Below are positions 45,674-49,525 of a DNA stretch of 49,525 bases, piece by piece. Positions within the stretch are counted from its first letter, which is position 1; each line of letters starts with the position of its first letter. The translations under genes were made by a program, and so were the position numbers. The DNA comes from an uncultured Flavobacterium sp. (lineage in GTDB: Bacteria > Bacteroidota > Bacteroidia > Flavobacteriales > Flavobacteriaceae), in the NCBI RefSeq assembly GCF_947632075.1, contig NZ_CANRNX010000010.1, forward strand, positions 1-49,525. Direction: 5' to 3'. The notes beneath the pieces were generated by a model. It searched no databases and was not told the DNA's origin. It saw only the letters and a list, made by a program, of their open reading frames with translations.

Positions 45674-47975
45674 ATATATTTTTGTGGCATCTGCCGTTTT
45701 ATTAGCATCTTGTAGTAATACAAAGTTTTTAAAAGAAGGCGAGTTATTATACACAGGATCAAAAATTAATTTAATTGGCGATTCGTTAACCAAAGCTCAA
45801 AAAAGTAAATTAACGTCAAATTTAGAAAGTCAATTGGTTCCAAAACCAAATAAATCGATTTTCGGATTGCGTCCTAAACTTTATATTTACAACATTGCAC
45901 CAGAACCAAAAAAAGATAAAGGATTTAAATATTGGTTAAAATACAAAGTGGGCGAGAAGCCAGTTCTTTTAAAAGATGTTGATACTGATTTTATGAGTAG
46001 TATTATAAATAATTATTCTGAAAATCAAGGTTATTTCAATATTTCAACAAATTTTGAAACTGAAGTTAATAATAAAAAAGCTGAAGTAGTTTATCAAGTT
46101 CAGCCAAAAAATCAATACAAAATAGGAAAAGTAATTTTTCCAAATAATAACACTCAACTTACTGTAGCTATAGCAGCAAGTAGTGATAAATCTTTATTAA
46201 AAGTAGGTGAACCGTTTAATTTAGATATTATTAAAGATGAAAGAAATAGAATTGATACTTTCTTAAAAGAAAAAGGATATTATTATTTTAATCCAGATGA
46301 TATTTTAGTACAAGTTGATTCTACTGTTGGAAATCACAAAGTCGATTTAATTGTTAAAGTTAAAAATAAAACTGCAGAATTAGCTTCAGAACCTTTTACA
46401 ATTGATAGAGTAATTGTTTTTGCTGATTATAAGATTAATTCTAATCAAAATACAAGAAGAAGAAAAAACAGAACCATAGATTTACAACGAATAGATAGTT
46501 TACAGAACGACAAGGGTATTGTAATTATTGATCGTAAAAAACTATTTAAGCCTCAAATTTTTGACAAAGCCTTATATTTTGACAAAGGCGATTTGTATAA
46601 TGCAAAAGATCAAAACCTTTCATTAAGCAGATTAATTAATTTAGGTACTTTTAAATTCGTTAAAAATGAATTTGTAATTTCAGATTCAACAAACCATAAA
46701 TTCGATGCTTATTATTATTTAACTCCGAATGATTTTAAATCTTTACGTTTAGAGTTTTTAGCTAAAACAAATTCAGCTGGTTATGCCGGGAGTGAATTGA
46801 ATTTTAATTGGAGTAATCGTAATTTTTTTAGAGGTGCTGAATTGTTTACCGCTTCAATTTACGGTGGTTTTGAATATCAGATCGGCGGGTTAAAAGATGC
46901 TAATAATATTTACAGAATTGGTACTAAATTAAATTTATTAATGCCAAGAATTTTATCACCTTTTAATTTTCATTCATCAAGTGCATTTGTTCCACGAACT
47001 AAAATTTCATTAGGCTACGAATATCAAAACAGAACACAACTTTATACATTACATAACTTTAATGGATCGTTTGGCTACATTTGGAAAGAGAATGTAAAAA
47101 AAGAACACGAATTAAATATTATTGATATAACGTATGTAACTCCAGAATCTATTACAGAAAAATATCAGCAACAAATGGAAAATAATCTTTCTTTACAACG
47201 TGTTGTTGAAAAACAATTAATTTTTGGACCAAGATATTCATATACCTATACCAATACAATGTTTCCATTAAAAAACACGATTTATTACAAAGGAAGTGTT
47301 GATTTATCTGGTAATATCGTTGGGTTAACTTCAGGTGCAAATGTTAGAAAAGGAAACCAAAAAGAAATTTTAGGTGTTGCTTACAGCCAGTTTGTGAAAA
47401 CGGAACACGATTTTAGATATTATTTAAAATTAGGAGAAAAATCTCAATTAGCAACTCGTGTTTTAGGCGGTATTGGTTATGCTTATGGTAATTCGCAATA
47501 TATGCCTTTTTCTAAACAATTTTTCATTGGTGGCGCAAATAGTATTAGGGCATTTAGAGCTCGTACTTTGGGCCCTGGTAGTTTTGATCCAAGAACAGAA
47601 TCTAGAACTTTTTTACATGATCAATCTGGAGATATTAAAATGGAATTTAATGCAGAATATAGAGCTAATTTATTTGGTTTTGTAAATGGAGCTGTTTTTG
47701 TAGATGCCGGAAATATTTGGTTATTAAATAAAGAAGCATCCAAACCAGGTGGACGTTTTTCAACTGATTTTTATAAAGAAATTGCTGTTGGCGCAGGAGT
47801 AGGGGTACGTTTTGATTTTTCTATTCTAATCTTAAGAACAGATTTAGCTTTTCCAATTCGAGTACCTTATTATCCAGAAGGTGAACGATGGAATTTCAAA
47901 AATATTGATTTTAGTGATAGACAATGGAGAAGAGACAATTTAATTCTTAATATTGCAATCGGTTATCCTTTCTAA
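45660..47975 (+). CDS. tamL: TamL: lipoprotein Omp85/BamA-family partner of TamB
   Basis: A 771-residue outer-membrane assembly protein, from ATG 45660 within the end of tamB. It carries a lipoprotein signal MKITKYIFVASAVLLASCSNTKFL (lipobox LASC), which marks the Bacteroidota lipoprotein version of TamA. POTRA-like repeats occupy about 25-340 (KIGKVIFPNNNTQ, GEPFNLDIIKDERNRIDTFLKEKGYYYFNPDDIL). The 16-strand barrel follows, with the Omp85 lid motif GGANSIRAFRARTLGPGSFDP (about 627-647), where the usual RGF is RAF, and a C-terminal strand ending in Phe (LILNIAIGYPF). Coupled to tamB by a 14-nt overlap; a shared function follows from family knowledge. Confidence 0.92.
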   Translation: MKITKYIFVASAVLLASCSNTKFLKEGELLYTGSKINLIGDSLTKAQKSKLTSNLESQLVPKPNKSIFGLRPKLYIYNIAPEPKKDKGFKYWLKYKVGEKPVLLKDVDTDFMSSIINNYSENQGYFNISTNFETEVNNKKAEVVYQVQPKNQYKIGKVIFPNNNTQLTVAIAASSDKSLLKVGEPFNLDIIKDERNRIDTFLKEKGYYYFNPDDILVQVDSTVGNHKVDLIVKVKNKTAELASEPFTIDRVIVFADYKINSNQNTRRRKNRTIDLQRIDSLQNDKGIVIIDRKKLFKPQIFDKALYFDKGDLYNAKDQNLSLSRLINLGTFKFVKNEFVISDSTNHKFDAYYYLTPNDFKSLRLEFLAKTNSAGYAGSELNFNWSNRNFFRGAELFTASIYGGFEYQIGGLKDANNIYRIGTKLNLLMPRILSPFNFHSSSAFVPRTKISLGYEYQNRTQLYTLHNFNGSFGYIWKENVKKEHELNIIDITYVTPESITEKYQQQMENNLSLQRVVEKQLIFGPRYSYTYTNTMFPLKNTIYYKGSVDLSGNIVGLTSGANVRKGNQKEILGVAYSQFVKTEHDFRYYLKLGEKSQLATRVLGGIGYAYGNSQYMPFSKQFFIGGANSIRAFRARTLGPGSFDPRTESRTFLHDQSGDIKMEFNAEYRANLFGFVNGAVFVDAGNIWLLNKEASKPGGRFSTDFYKEIAVGAGVGVRFDFSILILRTDLAFPIRVPYYPEGERWNFKNIDFSDRQWRRDNLILNIAIGYPF

Positions 47976-48069
47976 AACCTAAAGTTTACTTAAAAATTTC
48001 TAAAACTACCTTTTTGTAGTAATTTTATAATTTAAACAAAATCTTATTTTAAGATATAATCATTTTTAA

Positions 48070-49449
48070 ATGAAATACAAAATTCTGATCATTGATGACG
48101 ATGTTTCTTTTTGTTCTATGCTTAAAACCTTTCTTTCAAAAAAAGGTTTTGAAACCTCGAGTGCTTTTTCATTTACAGAAGCAGAACAATTACTTAAAAA
48201 TCAAGATTTTGATTTAGTTTTAACTGACGTTCGTTTACCAGATACTGACGGAGTTAAGATTTTAAAATACATAAAAGAATTGAATGAAAACATTCAGGTA
48301 ATTTTAATGACTGGCTATGCTGATATAAAAACAGCTGTTAAAGCTATGAAATTAAATGCATTTGATTATGTTTCAAAACCTATTAATTCAGAAGAAATTC
48401 TACACACAATTAATCAAGCTTTGAATAACAAATTTGAAGATTTTAATTTAGGTGATGAAAATTTAAAGAAAAAAAACACTGAAAAATTTAAACATACTAC
48501 CGATTTATCTATAATTAAAGGTGAAAGTTCTGCATCTGAAGAATTACATAAGTTTATTGAAATTGTTGCACCAACTGACATTTCGGTTCTAATTATTGGA
48601 GACAGTGGAACAGGAAAAGAAAATATTGCATTTTCTATTCATAACCAAAGCAAACGATTTGGTAAACCATATATTGCTGTTGATTGTGGTGCAATTCCAA
48701 AAGATTTGGCAGCAAGTGAATTTTTCGGACATTTAAAAGGTTCTTTTACTGGCGCAATTAATGATAAAATAGGACATTTTGAAGCAGCAAATGGCGGTAC
48801 TTTATTTTTAGATGAAGTTGGTAATTTATCTTATGAAGTTCAAATTCAATTGTTAAGAGCACTTCAAGAACGTAAAATTAAACCGATTGGAAGTAGTAAA
48901 GAAATAGAAGTTGACATTAGAGTTATTGCAGCTACAAATGAAGATTTGCAGCGTGCTGTTAGAGAAGGAAATTTCAGAGAAGATTTATTCCACCGTTTAA
49001 ATGAATTTTCTATTAAAGCACCTCGTTTGGCTGAAAGAGAAACAGATATTTTATTATTTGCTGATTTTTTTCTTAAACAATCAAATAGTGATTTAGATAA
49101 AAATGTTTTAGATTTTTCTGAAGATGTAAAAAATATCTTTTTAAAATATGATTGGCCAGGAAACTTACGTGAAATGAAAAATGTTGTGAAACGTTCGGTT
49201 TTATTATCTCAATCTAATTTTATTGAAAAAGAGGTTTTGCCTCAAGAATTTTTTATAAACAATTTAAAAAATAAAGATTTTACTCATAATACTGAAGAGT
49301 TTAAAAATTTAAATAATAAAAACGAAGAAGAACTTATAATCGAGGCATTAGAGAAAGCAAAGTTTAATAAAACCAAAGCAGCCCAAATTCTTGGCATAGA
49401 CAGAAAAACATTATATAATAAAATTAAATTATTTAACATCGAGATTTAA
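48070..49449 (+). CDS. NtrC-family sigma-54-dependent response regulator
   Basis: A 459-residue activator with three domains: receiver (about 4-118; acidic D10-D11, phosphoacceptor D53 in VLTDVRLPDTDG, MTGYA, KPIN), a sigma-54-interacting AAA+ ATPase (about 148-380) and a Fis-type helix-turn-helix (about 418-459; EALEKAKFNKTKAAQILGIDRKTLYNKIK). AAA+ motifs: Walker A GDSGTGKE (177-184), sigma-54 contact loop GSFTGA (224-229, a common variant of GAFTGA), Walker B GGTLFLDEVGNL (242-253) and the R-finger region REGNFREDLFHRLN. The cognate kinase is not in the window and may lie just downstream. No sigma-54 promoter (GG-N10-GC) was seen nearby. Confidence 0.94.
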   Translation: MKYKILIIDDDVSFCSMLKTFLSKKGFETSSAFSFTEAEQLLKNQDFDLVLTDVRLPDTDGVKILKYIKELNENIQVILMTGYADIKTAVKAMKLNAFDYVSKPINSEEILHTINQALNNKFEDFNLGDENLKKKNTEKFKHTTDLSIIKGESSASEELHKFIEIVAPTDISVLIIGDSGTGKENIAFSIHNQSKRFGKPYIAVDCGAIPKDLAASEFFGHLKGSFTGAINDKIGHFEAANGGTLFLDEVGNLSYEVQIQLLRALQERKIKPIGSSKEIEVDIRVIAATNEDLQRAVREGNFREDLFHRLNEFSIKAPRLAERETDILLFADFFLKQSNSDLDKNVLDFSEDVKNIFLKYDWPGNLREMKNVVKRSVLLSQSNFIEKEVLPQEFFINNLKNKDFTHNTEEFKNLNNKNEEELIIEALEKAKFNKTKAAQILGIDRKTLYNKIKLFNIEI

Positions 49450-49525
49450 TCTGAATTAGTCAATACTTAATCTGACATTTACAATAAAATTGAATAACTT
49501 TAAAACAAGATTAAGTATTATGACT
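49450..49525. other. Right-edge intergenic sequence
   Basis: 76 nt of AT-rich DNA after the NtrC-type gene. An ATG at 49520-49522 could open the next plus-strand gene, but only two codons are visible. Confidence 0.3.

Noticed and set aside
48000..48069. Possible sigma-54 promoter ahead of the NtrC-type gene
   Set aside because: No GG-N10-GC pattern is present in this AT-only stretch.

Overview
The window is AT-rich chromosomal DNA from a member of the Bacteroidota, most likely family Flavobacteriaceae (Flavobacterium or a close relative). The evidence is the gene content and order (MurQ/DUF6095, FabV, DUF2911, TamB with a lipoprotein Omp85 partner, propeller-type LytS-like kinase with a LytTR regulator), Bacteroidota-type promoters (TTTG, about 19 nt, TAnnTTTG) ahead of several genes, and AT-rich leaders without Shine-Dalgarno sequences. 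No phage, insertion sequence, CRISPR array, tRNA or rRNA gene was seen.

Layout. 1-1800: a small integron-like locus. A minus-strand orphan gene lies between a structured repeat at the window edge and a short recombination-site-like motif, next to a divergently transcribed tyrosine recombinase with an extra N-terminal domain. This is the best candidate for an undescribed system. 1850-4070: lipoprotein, DUF6095, murQ, RNase P RNA and DUF2200. 4187-7071: pfkA, gap and a BadF-type amino-sugar kinase (central sugar and MurNAc/GlcNAc metabolism). 7105-10047: DUF445 membrane protein and the enoyl reductase fabV. 10176-16416: envelope proteins, a GNAT-fold protein, a spermidine-synthase-like protein, an XRE repressor with three operator-like palindromes, a lytic transglycosylase and an alpha/beta hydrolase. 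16609-18385: degenerate YjdJ-like GNAT, coaD, ddl. 18497-26206: a long plus-strand run of PASTA protein, rluD-like, FMN reductase, pabB-like, tilS, dsbD-like and DUF2911. 26343-33424: glycosyltransferase, YeiH, an internally deleted LysR regulator, pyrD, LysE, HMG-CoA lyase and guaB. 33642-36683: mtaB and a peptide-binding lipoprotein. 36705-40334: a LytTR response regulator overlapping a propeller histidine kinase that is frameshifted at a run of nine T. 40664-47975: tamB and tamL, overlapping. 48070-49449: an NtrC-type sigma-54 activator.

Most of the window is ordinary housekeeping. Functional groupings are peptidoglycan turnover and synthesis (murQ, amino-sugar kinase, lytic transglycosylase, ddl, PASTA protein), nucleotide synthesis (pyrD, guaB), RNA modification and processing (rnpB, rluD-like, tilS, mtaB) and outer-membrane assembly (tamB/tamL). 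The unusual signals are the cassette-like locus at the left edge, the T9 frameshift in the kinase, the LysR gene lacking most of its effector domain, the XRE operator set, and a 20-codon mini-ORF with its own promoter-like and terminator elements upstream of tamB.
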